Origin: Sordaria brevicollis
Taxonomy: Eukaryota > Ascomycota > Sordariomycetes > Sordariales > Sordariaceae
Assembly: GCA_033439795.1 (NCBI GenBank)
Contig: JAUTDP010000002.1
Location: 4,030,001 to 4,094,000, forward strand
Direction of reading: 5' to 3'
DNA length: 64,000 bases
Shown here: positions 10,283-24,498 of the stretch, piece after piece
How the letters are laid out: every line of letters starts with the position of its first letter
How positions within the stretch are numbered: the stretch's first letter is position 1
Made by a program: the position numbers and the translations under genes
The notes under the pieces: model-generated
Seen by the model: only the letters and a program-made list of their open reading frames with translations
The model's database searches: none
What the model was told of the DNA's origin: nothing

Positions 10283-11170
10283 ATGCTTCATTCATCATCT
10301 TCTTCTCCCCCTCACTCACTTTCTGCCTCATCTTCGGTCATGCAAAATCAAAACAAGCGTCGCCATCTCGGCGACGGTGACATGACAGGAAGCTCCAACA
10401 AAAAGCAGCGCATCACAGGAGGAGGAGCCGCCTCCAACATCCAGCAGACAACAACACCATCACTGCAAGGTAACCAACAACAGCAGCAGAGCACCAACAC
10501 CAACGCGGATGCCGTAACCGGACCAGCTTTCCAACCTTACGAATCCCTCCTCGCCAAGCTCCGGCCCCGGTACGAAGTCAAGACCATGAGCGTCATGCCC
10601 TCGACCAGCATCGCCAAGCACGTCGACAAAGCGCTGCAGCACCTCGACCGCTTCAACCTGTGGGATCAATCCGTACTGCCGGGCGTGGTGCTTCTCTCCG
10701 CCAAGCCGGTCGCTTCGAGCAAGCTTGTTACCATTACCGAGCTGGTGCGACGGAGGATCGGCGAAGGGGAGCAAAAGTGGTTTCAGTACAATGTGCTGAC
10801 GGAGACGGAAGAGGAAGAGACGCCTGACGATGGTGGTAGGATGGTGATTGTGGAAGATACGGTCATGGACTTGACCAAAGATGGTGATGACGACGAGGAG
10901 GAGGAGGCATTCGAGACGATGGGTAATAGCAACCAGAGACAACAGCAACGACAACAACAACAACACGGAACAGGAGGAGGAGGAAGGGGACCGCAGACGA
11001 TTTTCGAAAGAGCCGTTGAGCCGCCCAAGATTCGACACAACAAGTTTGTCAGCGTTTTTTTGTCAAGGATCCCGATCGAGGAGTTGAGGACGATGCGGAA
11101 TATTGCTTTGCAAACCAATGAGCTTCATATTGAGCATCTGAAGAAAAAGAGAGTCGGCTTGGTGGCTTGA
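10283..11170 (+). CDS. Alba-like nucleic-acid-binding domain protein
   Basis: This is an intronless 295-residue protein. The N-terminal 85 residues are low complexity (Ser-rich, then KRRHLGDGD, GSSNKKQR as a likely nuclear signal, and a Gln/Thr run). The folded part begins FQPYESLLAKLRPRYEVKTM and continues through STSIAKHVDKALQHL and KLVTITELVRRRI. This is the pattern of an Alba-type domain (DNA or RNA binding, as in RNase P/MRP subunits of the Rpp20/Rpp25 type and related fungal proteins). An acidic, Asp/Glu-rich linker and a polyGln/Gly stretch split the domain from a C-terminal strand-helix block (NKFVSVFLSRIPIEELRTMR). The exact subfamily is not certain. ATG 10283 was chosen because the longer frame upstream lacks an ATG. 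Confidence 0.65.
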   Translation: MLHSSSSSPPHSLSASSSVMQNQNKRRHLGDGDMTGSSNKKQRITGGGAASNIQQTTTPSLQGNQQQQQSTNTNADAVTGPAFQPYESLLAKLRPRYEVKTMSVMPSTSIAKHVDKALQHLDRFNLWDQSVLPGVVLLSAKPVASSKLVTITELVRRRIGEGEQKWFQYNVLTETEEEETPDDGGRMVIVEDTVMDLTKDGDDDEEEEAFETMGNSNQRQQQRQQQQHGTGGGGRGPQTIFERAVEPPKIRHNKFVSVFLSRIPIEELRTMRNIALQTNELHIEHLKKKRVGLVA

Positions 11171-12242
11171 AAGATGCCGCCGCTCACGACGCGCCCGGTC
11201 CAGGGACGAAAACGAAATTTCATAGGAAACGGTCATGCATATTCCATGATGGAGGTTAACGATACTGCCTGTTGTCACTCGGTTGAGGGCACTGTCCAGG
11301 AGTTCACGGGTACATCAAGCATCAATCTTCGAGACAAAAAGGCATTCAGCATAGGCTCTGGCCCGCAGCGGTCCGCCAGGACGTGGGAACGTTTCAGCCC
11401 ATCTGATGAATATCTGGTTTGAGCTCAGCAATGGTCAACGCATCGATGCGGAGTAATGGGAGCATTCATTTGTGTGTTGCGGCGTTTTTTTGCTTTCGTT
11501 CATATTGCATCATATAGAGAAGGTCACACCTCCAAAGCCCTACCTCGCTTTTTCTTTCTTACAGAAGTCGTCAAAAGAGAACGGTTCATAGGTCAAAGAA
11601 TTTAGTAGAATGGCCAGCATTCTTCCTTAGTCGCATAATCCCCGCTATCAGCATCTCTAAACCACCTCTGAAAACAAGATGCAGATGACACTTGCAAAGC
11701 GACGGAAGACATTCTCTTTGTGATACCTCCTCTGAACTTTTATTTCGTTAGTCTGTAATGCTTTAGGATCCCAACAAAGTCGACCAACGCCGGCCCCATG
11801 CAAAGCAATCGTCAATGCCAAACGCCCCTGCCCCCCTTCAATATAGATGTTGAATAGTCATTTCCAGAAATCTCTTTTCTACCCCGATCTGCCCCTCGAT
11901 CTGCTGCCCCATTCTGGTAACTCATAACGTATCGTGCTCGTAGCTCCATCCCCGTCGTATAGTATCCAATTGATTGGAAGGATAGTCGTTCTCATGAATT
12001 CCCACTCTCTGATTTCCCGCCCAGTGGTGGGGGTACATCATTCATGTCGCTTCCCCAAGTGTTGGTTATAATCTCGTTTGCGGATTTGATCTGGCACACA
12101 ACGTCCCACTCAGAACGCGAGGGGGCGTTATAATTCATCCGAGACTCCGTGCAAGAGTTTTGCCGCTCAAGTTCGTTCCATTCCATCAGATTCCAGTTCC
12201 AGTTCCAGCCCCAGTGCCTTTTTATCATTTTCCGTCATCTTC
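11171..12242. other. Convergent 3' flanks of Alba-like and VTC1 genes
   Basis: Only short ORFs are present and no repeats were noticed. The region probably holds both 3' UTRs. Confidence 0.5.
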
Positions 12243-12706
12243 CTAAGGCTGCTGCGAAGTATACGTGATCCTCAAAACAAAGTTGACCACGACGGCGAGG
12301 AGCAGGATGATGGCCAAGAAAGTAGGACCGAAGCGGTCGTCGAAGCCGGCTTGGCCCCTCATTCGTATCGATTTCGCGCGCCAGTGGTACGTTACGAGCG
12401 CGTACACCATGGTTGCCATGGCAACGCCCGTGAAGAGGAAGGCCGAGATAAAGGCGGGCCGGTCGCCAAAGTTGAGCATGCCTATCGCGAGGGCGCCGAG
12501 GATGACGGTGAAGTTGAGCCATGAGAGAAAGGTGCGCTCGTTGGCGAAGAAGACTTTGGGCTCGACACGGGTGGGGAGAGCGATGCGCTTGCCTGTTGGA
12601 AGGAGAGGTGATGTCAGCGGGAAGAAGCGGCGCGCCGTGAACCGGGACTAGGTAGAAGGTTTCGGGCCTTACCTGGCGCAGTCTGGAGGAGAGGTTGACT
12701 CGACAT
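12243..12706 (-). CDS. VTC1: Vacuolar transporter chaperone 1 (Vtc1)
   Basis: Vtc1 is the small membrane subunit of the VTC polyphosphate polymerase complex of vacuolar and acidocalcisome-type membranes, and it also affects V-ATPase and membrane trafficking. Exon 1 is 12706..12673 (34 nt), the intron 12672..12593 (80 nt, GTAAGG..CAACAG), and exon 2 12592..12243. Joining gives [24 protein letters not shown] across the junction, in frame, for 127 residues, close to the usual size. Three transmembrane segments are visible ([59 protein letters not shown]). The hallmark [20 protein letters not shown] lies between the second and third. The family match is very strong. Confidence 0.95.
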
Positions 12707-13959
12707 TGTTGGATAATCTTTCAGCTATGAATCCGGTGGCCGCGGTATATGGATTTGGAGGAGCAGAAGCGTTATGCGTATGTGTGCTGTAGATGTCTAA
12801 AGGAACTGCTGTCGTTCGCAAGTCTTTTTTTCGTAGTGGCAATCCGGATACCAAAAATCAAGCTAGCAGGCGGTCCGCGCACGGCTCCGGTTCCGTCACT
12901 TCGTCAGAGCTGGAGACTCGGGTAACTGTCAAATACAGAGTTGGGACGGTTATCGCGTTGTGTCACTGGCGAACAAGCTTTGTGGTTTCCGGGGCTGCTT
13001 TGTGGAACAAGACTGTCCGCTGTCGTGTATCTCTGTTTCGAGCTCCTGCCGGGGAAGGTTCGTCCTTTTTTCTCTCTCTTTTCGCCAACTCAACGTCGAA
13101 GGTCTGATGTCCGAATGATGCAGCGCTGCAGCCAGCGAGAAGCTGCCACAAGTGGAAAGAAGGAATTCCTGCTCGCCAATTGCAAAGCTTCAAACGTCAA
13201 TTGATCAATGAGAGGACGGAGCCATCCTCCTACCAGCCTGATGCCGGAATCGTAGCGGGAAACTGGAGCCCACGTGGGCCTCCTTTCCGGAATGATTGGG
13301 TGGGAATGCCTCCGCTGGACAGAGCTAAAGAGACACTGAATCCACCACCCTTTCGTCACCGTGGTGACCACGAACGCTGAACCTCGAAAGCCGTGAGCAC
13401 GCGGAGGATCACGTGCCGGTCTCGCCCATCAAGGAAGTGCGGCCAGGGTCTTCACTTTCATCTCGCTGTCAGCTGCCAATGTGGAAATGCTTGGCATTGA
13501 TGCCCGCCCTCCGCCCTCCACCGCACCCGCTGAAGTGGCTCATTTGGCAGCGGCCATCAGTGATAAGTACCGACTCAGTGGCAGAGCGCCCACATCGGGC
13601 AGGCAACGGATGAACCGATCGCGTCCAGTGTGTGTTGGTGATAACGATTGTTTAGGAATTGGGCATCTACCTTACACTTCTACGTTTCGGCTTGTTCTTC
13701 CGCAGTCGTCTCCTAGAATCCCCCTTTCAACATCCCAGGGCGCGTCCAGGAGCATACCCACCCCTAGTCCCTTGAAGAGCAGCTGTATGATTGCCCCCCA
13801 GAGTTTCCGTCAGAGACGAGATTGGTTGGGCATTCCACTTAACGCGATAGGCCATTTGGACCAGGGTCTCTCCTCCTCTACGCTATCGCATCGCACCGCA
13901 ACAATCGCAAAATAAACATCGACTTACACCCGACAACATATCAACACCACACAACAAAA
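12707..13959. promoter_or_regulatory. Divergent promoter region, VTC1 / Tctex1
   Basis: This 1.25 kb separates two divergently transcribed genes. ORFs up to 144 codons on the plus strand (13481-13915) show no motif. The last 60 bases before 13960 are a CA-rich leader. No repeats were seen. Confidence 0.5.
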
Positions 13960-14778
13960 ATGGCCTCCCCATCCAACTCTGTGAGGATCTTCGGCCGGCC
14001 TTCTTGAGCTGAGCACAGTTTACTGACTTTGCGATGCGAAAACCAGCCCCTGCCGCCCAAGCGCCTTGAGCAGATCGCGACCGACGTACGTTCGCCTTCG
14101 ACCCCTTTTTCCCAGGACGGCAGCGGTCGACAAACGAAACCTCGATGAATATACAAAATGCGCTGACACTTACTCAACAAAACAGGTGTGCAACAGCACC
14201 TTCGCCAGCGTCGAATACTATGAGCACCCCAAGACTGCACAATGGAATGAGGCCATCATTGTACGTTTCCGCTACGTTGCCCAGAACGAGTCTTCCGTCA
14301 CTGCCTGCCCTTCTATACTGTTCCGCCTTTCTTCGCACCCGCGAAACACAACGAACATACCAACTACGATTCAAACGATCAATGCAACAAGGAAGAGCGC
14401 GCGACGTTAACTGACACTCCCGATTTCCAGCAAAAAATGCTCAAGGCGGTAATGTCCGAAGCAACTCCCCAAGGCGCCACCACCCCTGCCTACAAGTTTG
14501 CTGTCAACAGCACCATTGTGCAGCACGTCGTGCCCACCTCGCAGCTCAACAAGGCCAACAGCACAAGTACGTCGACCGGCACCGGCCCCGAGGGCGAGTC
14601 GACCTCGTCGGAGGCCGCTCCCGCCGCCAGCAAGAAGGGACAGGCCGGCCGCCGCGGCATGCACAGCGCGACAGCGGGCTACTGGAACGAGAAGACGGAC
14701 GGCATGTGGAGCTTCAAGTATGATGGCGAGGCCAAGGGACTTGATGTGGTCATCATGCTCATCTGGATTGCCCTCTGA
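13960..14778 (+). CDS. Dynein light chain, Tctex1/DYNLT type
   Basis: This light chain binds the cytoplasmic dynein intermediate chain and supports retrograde transport on microtubules. There are four exons: 13960..13980, 14047..14085, 14186..14260 and 14431..14778, all joined in phase 0. The introns have GT (GTGAGG, GTACGT, GTACGT) and AG ends. The predicted protein is 160 residues: MASPSNS, then PLPPKRLEQIATD, then a Tctex1 helix (CNSTFASVEYYEHPKTAQWN), and the C-terminal sheet with YKFAVNSTIVQHVV, SATAGYWNEKTDGMWSFKYD and VVIMLIWIAL. A Ser/Thr/Gly-rich insert (about residues 85-115) between strands makes it longer than the animal protein (about 113). The first two exons are only 21 and 39 nt. 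Confidence 0.9.
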
Positions 14779-17700
14779 CCTGGGATTCATGGAGATGAAG
14801 AGGAGGGGAAGAGGAGATGCGCTGGGTTCCTTTCCGTCCAGTCCCGGCCACACCCTTTATGATGAGGTGATGGATCGATGGATGGGAGGAAAGGGGCGCA
14901 TGACGAGGGACTGCTGGGACTAGGAGCGCCCGGAGACCGGTATACCAAACAAGCGACAATAACAATAATTTACTCTGTAATGATATCATAACCTTTATTC
15001 ACATGGTGTTGGATCGGGAGAGGGATCGATGTGAATTGGTTGTGATGTTTTTACATCGGCGTGGCTGGACTCGGCACTACTGGCGCGGCTTTCGCAGATA
15101 GACGTAGTCGGAGGGCACGATCTCGATTTGGTGCGATCTCATCGCAGTTGAAGAGGGTTGTATGACTTCAAGGTCGCGGCGGCGGAACTTTAACGGAGAA
15201 CGCCTTGCCAACTAACATCATAGGACTCAACCGACCTGTGCATCGATATGGAGGTGATCAACGTCGCTAATACGCCATGAGCCTTGGGGTGTTTCTGCAC
15301 TAATCCTGACTATAGCCTTGTCGATGCGACACCGGCGGGCCATCAGGGTTACAAGAACAAAAGAAGAACCGGGGGACATTGACCCGAAACATCGAACAAA
15401 AAAAATCAAAGGGATCTTCGGCCCTCCACCGGACTGAATGCCCCGGGGCAGGTACGGTAACCGGCCACGGCGCATCTTGGCGGAGCCTGGGGTTCTCTCG
15501 GATCACGGAACCGGGAATAGGTACAGTAGGTATCTTGCTTCAATTTTACGTTGCGAGAAAACCACGGACACCGGAGCACGGATATATGACGTATATGGGG
15601 GATTCCCGCCAATGTATGTGCGTGTGTTCTTAACAATCCTACATCAACGAAGACTGGAAGTTGAGGAGCTTGTGAGGGCCGATGAGTTTCCGATTTGCTT
15701 GACCGGATATGACCTCTCCGTTCAGACCGGCTTTCTATGAATGGCAAGTCCGGTCAGGACATGTTTTGTGTGAATAATTTTGCCCCTCGTTTCCTCAATC
15801 CTTCCCCTTGCTTTTACCTCAGGTCCGTCGCGGGTGTTCCTGCATAGCGGGATGGTATGGTGGTGCCAGATATTGTTTCAAGATATGATTGCAAGACAAA
15901 ACGGAAGCTTCAACTTGTTCTTTTCATGATCTTGAAATGGTGTCAGACGTATTTTGGCCAGGGCACTCTGCTACAATCAGTAGAGGTACCCCGTGAGCCA
16001 GGCGGGCACGCCGAAAGATGGCGGTAATAGTAGCTCGAGAGTAGCAATAAAACATCTTACTGTATGTTTGCTTTCGACCTTCGATCCGAAGTTTTTCGAG
16101 ATGTCGGCCAGTGCCGGGTGCTCAGATGAGAAGCATTGTTCCGTCTCTGGTCTCATACGGAGATACCCGATGTATCGTAAGTCAGTTCGTTACCAGTTCC
16201 TGGGATGAACTACCGGTACGATTCGGTCGGATAAAACGCTTTGGGAGCAATGTGCAATGTCTCCCGCTGTCGTCTCATATGTAGGTAACTACACGATTCT
16301 GCACCATGGAGTGTGTGGCATTGACAGCCGCACCACCATCAACAAATTATGTGTCCCATGTATGTATTGCATGGTTGGTCAAAACGTCGAAGTCTCGTAA
16401 TTAACAATAACAGCAATTCGCAACGCAGAGGCGCAGCAACAACCTTTGTCTACACATTTGCCACCATTCGAACTCCGAACACCGTTTTGTGATGAAAAGG
16501 GACGATCTCTCCCCATTGATCCCCGATTGGATCGTACGTATTTCGGGGAACGTTCCAACAGCCTTGCCAGCTCGAGAGGATCCTGTCGAGTTAGTTTTTC
16601 ACAAACATTTGACCAAGTTGACCTGGATAACCCATATCTACCGGCTGTCCGGCGCATCACCACGTGCAGCAGAAACAGCTGGATGATTTAGTGTATACAT
16701 CATAGCCGCCGATCGCTGGAGGGCTATGATGAATTGTCAGGCTTGTACTCCCGAATATGCCTCTAGAGCAACCACTCAGATAACGGCAAACTAGTCTTGG
16801 AACTTGCGTAAAGAAGACTTTAAAGCCAATGTAGAAGGTTAAAAGCAGCAGAGTTATAAAAAGAAATGGTGATGGAGAAAACGGAGGCTAACGACCGCCA
16901 CCACCGATGTGCGGAGGCAAGCACACCACTTACATGTACCCGCCTCTGTTCTCAACGTTGCAGAACGCTTTGTACTCCTACACTTTTATATGCAGTTTAT
17001 GATTTCCGCAGATCAGTACCTGCCTTTGAGACCACTTTATCGGAATAACTTCTCGGAAACCGAAACAGAAGCCTTGCTTTTCTGGACCTCTAAGTTCACT
17101 AACACGGCCAGACATCATGGTGTTGAGTTGCCAAGATAACGTTAATCGAGGAAATAGACGTCAGGGTATGTACCAATGAGAGAGAACTTCGTAGTGTAAA
17201 TAAGGATAACACTAGGGCGGGGTAGTGGATAAAGCAGGTCGATTTTGGGCGTCAGCGAAGGGTCTTGGCTTTGGGGATGATATCAGGTTATCGTCTGGTC
17301 GTGTAATAGACGTACGATCCTCTTCTAGAGCAATCGGACAGTGTTCGTTTGAGAAATGGGGGGTTGCTATGCGCCATGAACCTCGAGGTGGGATTTCTGG
17401 GACGATACAAACCGGCAATTTAAAAAAGGAGAGGATGTACCGGCGTTTTCCTACCATCATCGATGCCGTCCGATCCATCATGACGACTCGGGAACCCGAC
17501 ACCAACGAAGGTAAGCACTGCGAAACTCAAAGGGGATGGTGCCGTGTGCCATTCATCATAGCCGTGAACATCTGTAACTTCGTTGCGACTTGCAGGCGCA
17601 GCAGCATATGCAAAGAGTCTGGGCAAGTCCATCCAAAGCTGTCCAGGCACATCCCCACGCGGAGATGTGACAACTTGCGGTCCCAAGACGGGACAAGGCC

Positions 17701-19055
17701 CCTGTTATCCCGGCCAAGGTTGCAGGAAAGCAGGTCTAGCAGAGTCTAGCAGTGCAACACGAGGATTCCACGATGTTCTGGCCGATCGATTGATGAACTT
17801 CCAAGAAAGACTGATAGCAGTCTGTAAACAGCCAATTCTTGGGTAATACATCACGGCTTGTGATTGGCTGAAGCCATTCCTGACTACTTAACGAACGACG
17901 TTGGTCTATGGTTTAGATACCTCTTCAACGTTCATTCAAGGCAAAGCGTCAATGCAGTGCATTATCGTTCTCGAGTGCATCTGAGCCCAGTCCTGTTCAC
18001 CTGTCCACAGATTGGGATGAACCAAAGAGGGATTGCCAGTTTGCTCCATCTTGTACGTGTGTAGCTTTTTAGGTTGATACAACATGAATCCACCCTCCCA
18101 CAGCGCCTGAGACCCTATTTTGCCATCTCCTCCACCGACGAGCCCACCAGGGCCCAACCAGGCTGAGGATAGCAGCATTTGGGGATCAAGGTGAAGCGAC
18201 GGCGGAGAAGGATCAGCAGCGGCATTTGACAGCACTTCTTTGCAGGGCGTGATATAACATAGCGTATGTACGCTCTTTTGGCCCTGCGCCAAAGCACTCC
18301 GACCGTACCGGGCCGTTCCAAGAGGCGTCCGGAAACGGTCCTCAACGGACCAGGAAAAAGGCAACACCGGCGTGAGAGTGACATGCAAAGGCCTGTCTGG
18401 CCTCGTGACGATCCCCTCCACCGCTCTCCTAGCGCCATGCCACTCAAACGAGCCCTGGATTTTTCACTCCGGAGACTACCGTTCGTTCCTTTTCCACTTC
18501 ACCTCACCCTTTCCTCCATCGGAATCTAAGCCGCCTTCAGGTATCGCCTTCCATTCTGCCCTCTTTTCACCACCTCCAGCGAACCGGAATCTTGGTTCCT
18601 GCCCACTTTCTTTGTCCAGGTACAACCTACATGGTGATTCCCACACTCCAAGACATTTCCCCAGAAACCCGTCCCGCCTATCGATCCATCTGTACCACGG
18701 TCCACGACTATCACCCCTCCCCCTCCCGTCTCGCCATCCCACCCTCCACCCCATGAGCGTGCTAGTGAGGGGATCCGCACACTATCCCGTGGTGGCCGAC
18801 GGCATCGGTACCTGAAGTTCTTATAAGAGCAGCCCAGTCCTCTACTTGCATCCTCCGGCATCATTGCCACCATACAGAATCAACAACCTTCATCATCTAC
18901 TACTGTCCGATATACAAGCGATACATATCGGATACCCTCAACGACTACCGTCATCAAAGAGGGATCGTTACACCGAGAAGCTACACCAGAGCAACACCAA
19001 CAGACGACAATAAACTACCATCAAAGGAGACCCCCACGATCCATCATCACCCATC
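14779..19055. other. 4.3 kb gene-free spacer with F-box gene promoter
   Basis: ORFs up to 174 codons (17225-17749, +) and 161 codons (17936-18421, -) occur but have no domain, start context or splice pattern. The last 700 bases are C/T-rich and then CA-rich, like the promoter and leader of the gene at 19056. I see no tRNA, 5S or transposon structure here. Confidence 0.45.
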
Positions 19056-19940
19056 ATGATCGAGGTTCTCTATAGCACCCCGAACCTCTTGCAGGGTTCC
19101 GGGTCACCATTTACCAGAGAGGATCACAGGAGGAAGGAGATGAACCTTATGCGGACAGGAAAGCGAGTTCCACGCCGGTCTCAGACCTTCCAGGAATACC
19201 ACATCCCGCAGCCTCCTCCCCTTTTTACCCTCCACACTATTCAACAGCTTCCCGAGGAAGATGCTGTCAAGCAGCCGGTCGCACCTGTGAAGGAGAACAA
19301 GGACAGCCAATTTAAGGCGACAGAAGAGAAGGTGGTGGTACTACGCAGGCCAGCGTTGGGCCCTCCTCGCCGGTCTTATTCTGTCACGGATCGGTTGCCT
19401 TTGCCTGTGCCATCAACAGGAAAGGTACTGCTCGACCTACCATCTGAGCTACACATGGCCATCTTCGACTTTCTCGACCCCATCGACAGCACCTGTCTCG
19501 GGTTGACCAACAAGCACTTTTACGCCATCCACCGGCGCATGCACGGGACGGTTCCGCTCAGGACACGGCGCGAGGGCCCCAACGAGCTGGAGTGGGCGTG
19601 GCATCTCGCAGGCACCGTCAGGAAATTGGCGCCATCCTCTCCGGTGGAAGAGAAGAGCGAGGAGGAGAGCACAAAGAAGTCTACCACCAGCACCTCGCCA
19701 CTATCGCAGCTCCGGGTGCGTGGCCAGGCATACTGCAGAAAGTGCGGCGTCACGCGGTGCCAGCTGCACAAGCACATCCAGGAATGGATGGGCGACAATA
19801 TGGAGTACTGCTTCATTAGGGAGAAGTTTGGACCGATTGCCCCCGAGGGCGCCAAGTCATACTGCTACATGAGCAAGCCTGGCGACAAGACGCGGTGTGG
19901 CCGACACATTGTGCGGAAGTCGAAGGTGGTTTTGCAGTGA
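19056..19940 (+). CDS. F-box domain protein
   Basis: This single-exon, 294-residue protein is a likely substrate adaptor of an SCF ubiquitin ligase. The F-box lies at about residues 123-165: LLDLPSELHMAIFDFLDPID, then STCLGLTNKHFYAIHRR. The N-terminal 115 residues are basic and proline-rich, without a domain. After the F-box come a charged linker (EEKSEEESTKKS) and a Cys/His-containing C-terminal segment (AYCRKCGVTRCQLHKHIQEW, later SYCYMSKPGDKTRCGRH). No leucine-rich or WD repeats follow, so substrate recognition would depend on this tail. This architecture is common among small Sordariomycete F-box proteins. The substrate is unknown. Confidence 0.8.
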   Translation: MIEVLYSTPNLLQGSGSPFTREDHRRKEMNLMRTGKRVPRRSQTFQEYHIPQPPPLFTLHTIQQLPEEDAVKQPVAPVKENKDSQFKATEEKVVVLRRPALGPPRRSYSVTDRLPLPVPSTGKVLLDLPSELHMAIFDFLDPIDSTCLGLTNKHFYAIHRRMHGTVPLRTRREGPNELEWAWHLAGTVRKLAPSSPVEEKSEEESTKKSTTSTSPLSQLRVRGQAYCRKCGVTRCQLHKHIQEWMGDNMEYCFIREKFGPIAPEGAKSYCYMSKPGDKTRCGRHIVRKSKVVLQ

Positions 19941-22116
19941 AGTGATGGCTTTAGAGGCCTTTTCTTTCTTTCTTTCTTTTGCGGTTATGGCGTTTTCTCC
20001 CATGTTTTTAACCGTCACATTGGAGGCGATGATTGTACATAGCACTGCGTTTGGGATTTCTTGAAGCATGGTTCAAGTCGACTACGAGGACTCTAGTCGC
20101 GGAGGAATGGGGTTATACACGTACATACTTAGACGGCCAGAGAGCATTGAATGCCTGGTTCATGATAATCAGTTGCCAGTTCCCATGGCAAATAGATGTC
20201 TTGAAGAATATGGAAAAGCCGACGTTATCCATCCAAACCTCTCATCAGGAGCCGCGCCGCGTCGAGTGTCCGGGCTACTTATTGAAGGAGTTACTCGAGC
20301 ATCTCAATGCTGACTTTGATGCTGCCGACAGTATCATGATCGTTCACGGATCGTACAGAAGTGGAATGTTGGCATGTGCCACCTTGGCGACGTATCATGA
20401 ACGTGATTGTAGTGGTCCGGTCTTATCGTCTTAATGATACCGACCGACGCCTGCGACGTACCGTACGGTCTGGCCCATTCTTGGCAATTGGCAATGACGT
20501 GATTCCTCTTTTTGCGAATGCCTGCAAGGGAAATTCAACAAAATCCCCCATTCAGTCGCAGTCCAGTTTGCACTAACGGTTTCGACAAGCACTCCGGTTT
20601 CCGGCCCCTGGTCATAATGGCCCCCACTGTTTGCGGACAGGGCGAGGTTTCTAGCGATTTCTAACAGTGGGCCTGTTCCCGCTCACGGTGTCCATTGATG
20701 CTCTTGTTAGTGCAGTCAGTGCCAAAGGTACCAATGTTTTTTGATGCTCGACCTCTTGACTTGAGGCATCTTCCTCCATTCCACTTTGTATGATGTTGCA
20801 TGGAGATGTAAGGCATCACTATCTCTACATGGTGGTCGAAGTGAACCAGTCGCGGACGTGAAAAAACTTGATGGTCGTCGCAGCAATAGCGTCGCAACTG
20901 GGGGGACGCTGGCGCCAAAACACCATGCAGATGACCCTTAGTTTTCTTCAAGGCGCGCAGTGTGTGCCCTATGAAAATGGAACTTTCAAAAGCCTAAATC
21001 GACCGGGGAAAGATTAAGATGGTGCTAGTTTCGCGAAATGTTGGGAACCCAAGAACTCGTAGCGTTGTAGGTTTTCACCTTGAGTCCCGACATGCTTAGC
21101 CGGACATCTGATTGTGAACAGAGTAAGCCAGTTCCGGACTTGTGATTGTGATGGCCGGGGACCGGTAGCCATTCAGTCTATTCTATGTTGATAACTTGTC
21201 TCTGTCCCACGAATTTGTCACTCCCGTTTCATGTGCCTCGAATCAACGTTGTTTGCCTCTCCCATTACCGGTATGTGTGTGTGGTAACAGGCAAAGGGGC
21301 ACTCTGACGTATTCTCTTACATCTTTTCTGTTAGCCGCACGTGAAAGACAGCAGCTCTTTCTCTAAGCCAAACCTGAACCTTCTATATTCCGGAATCGAT
21401 TCATTGGATTCGAACCATTGAAAGAGTACTTGTCAGAGAGTCACTCGTGCAACAATCGCATTATCGCGCCAATTGACTCTCCGTCAATCAGTCACTCAGC
21501 CTTCCCGAAGTCTTCCACCAGTTCGGAATCTCAGAGCAAAGAAAAAAAAAAAAAAAACAAGGAAACAGAGAACGAGAGGCCACCCAGGGGATACAACAAC
21601 CGTCATCTTTGGAAGCGCACGATAATATCTTGGTTGCGAAAAGTGGAAGTTGCTCGTACCCGGTACCTTTCTCCAACCCGTCAAAGCACCTGCAGGCCGA
21701 ACACACGTCTGATCCCCGACGCAGTCAAAACTCCAACAGAATTGCCTTGTGCGCCACAGACTACATTCGCGCGACATCTTCGCTCCTCACCTTGGTCATA
21801 CATATATCCTCCGAAGTGAACGACGCTGTGAACGACGCTGTCGCCGTGTTCATGTCTTGTCTGCATAGACCACCTCTATAGACCGAGAGATACAAAAGCG
21901 TTGCTGGAACTGGAACCAGGAACAACTGTTTGGAAGGGGCTATAGCACCGGGCCCACAATTGGCACAACAGTACCTTCTACGTTGCTCCATTGCTCCATT
22001 GCATACTCCATAACTTCTTAGCCCGACCTCTAGTACCGGGTTGGCCCAACTCATCAACTCGGCTCTTTCCCCCTCTTCTTTCTCTCTTTCCCACGCCCTA
22101 GGAGAATTCCCTCATC
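19941..22116. other. Gene-free spacer upstream of the cytidylyltransferase gene
   Basis: Nothing recognisable as a gene was found. A short inverted repeat (GGCCCCCACTGTT near 20620, AACAGTGGGCC near 20663) could form a hairpin. A run of 16 A lies at 21542-21557. The sequence just before 22117 is C/T-rich leader (CTCTTCTTTCTCTCTTTCCC). Confidence 0.45.
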
Positions 22117-24007
<1,891 letters not shown>

Positions 24008-24462
24008 AAACGTGGTTGAAGAAACGAGATACGTTAAAAGATTGGTTTAGACGGCCCTCTCTTGGAATATGATTATGGAACGGGAAGGATCGAAAAGCAA
24101 GACAGGACTTGAATGAACTTGGGGTTGGGATGGAAGGGCACAGGGCCGGTTAAGGGTGTAATAAAATGGGTGCCGGGGTCTTTCTTACTTTTTACATGGC
24201 ATGGTTCTCTTGAGCTTGCTTCCTTGGTTGGCGGTTGTAGCCTGTACTCTCCTTGTTTTACTACTATTACCCAGGTATTACTCAAAACATTGTTCAAGGG
24301 GTCAGACTCACTTTGCAGGTGTTTACATGTAGAAGGCACGGCACCATTTATTAAGAAGAGTATTGTATAGTCGAGGCGGTCTATTGCTCGGCTTATTTGG
24401 ACTAATATTTACAGGTATATTATAAACTAGATTTCCGCGGGTCTTACACTTCAGCTTATGTT

Positions 24463-24498
24463 TTCTCTCTTCACTTCTCTCTTCACTTCTCTCTTCAC
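24463..24498. repeat. Three tandem copies of a 12-mer
   Basis: TTCTCTCTTCAC is repeated three times without change, followed by a partial TTCTC. Confidence 0.85.

Noticed and set aside
17225..18421. ORFs of 174 (+) and 161 (-) codons in the 4 kb spacer
   Set aside because: No domain, no start context, no plausible splice structure, and no difference from other chance ORFs in the spacer.
21395..21420. Box-B-like GGTTCGAATCC on the minus strand
   Set aside because: There is no matching T-stem, no box A at the right distance, and no acceptor pairing.
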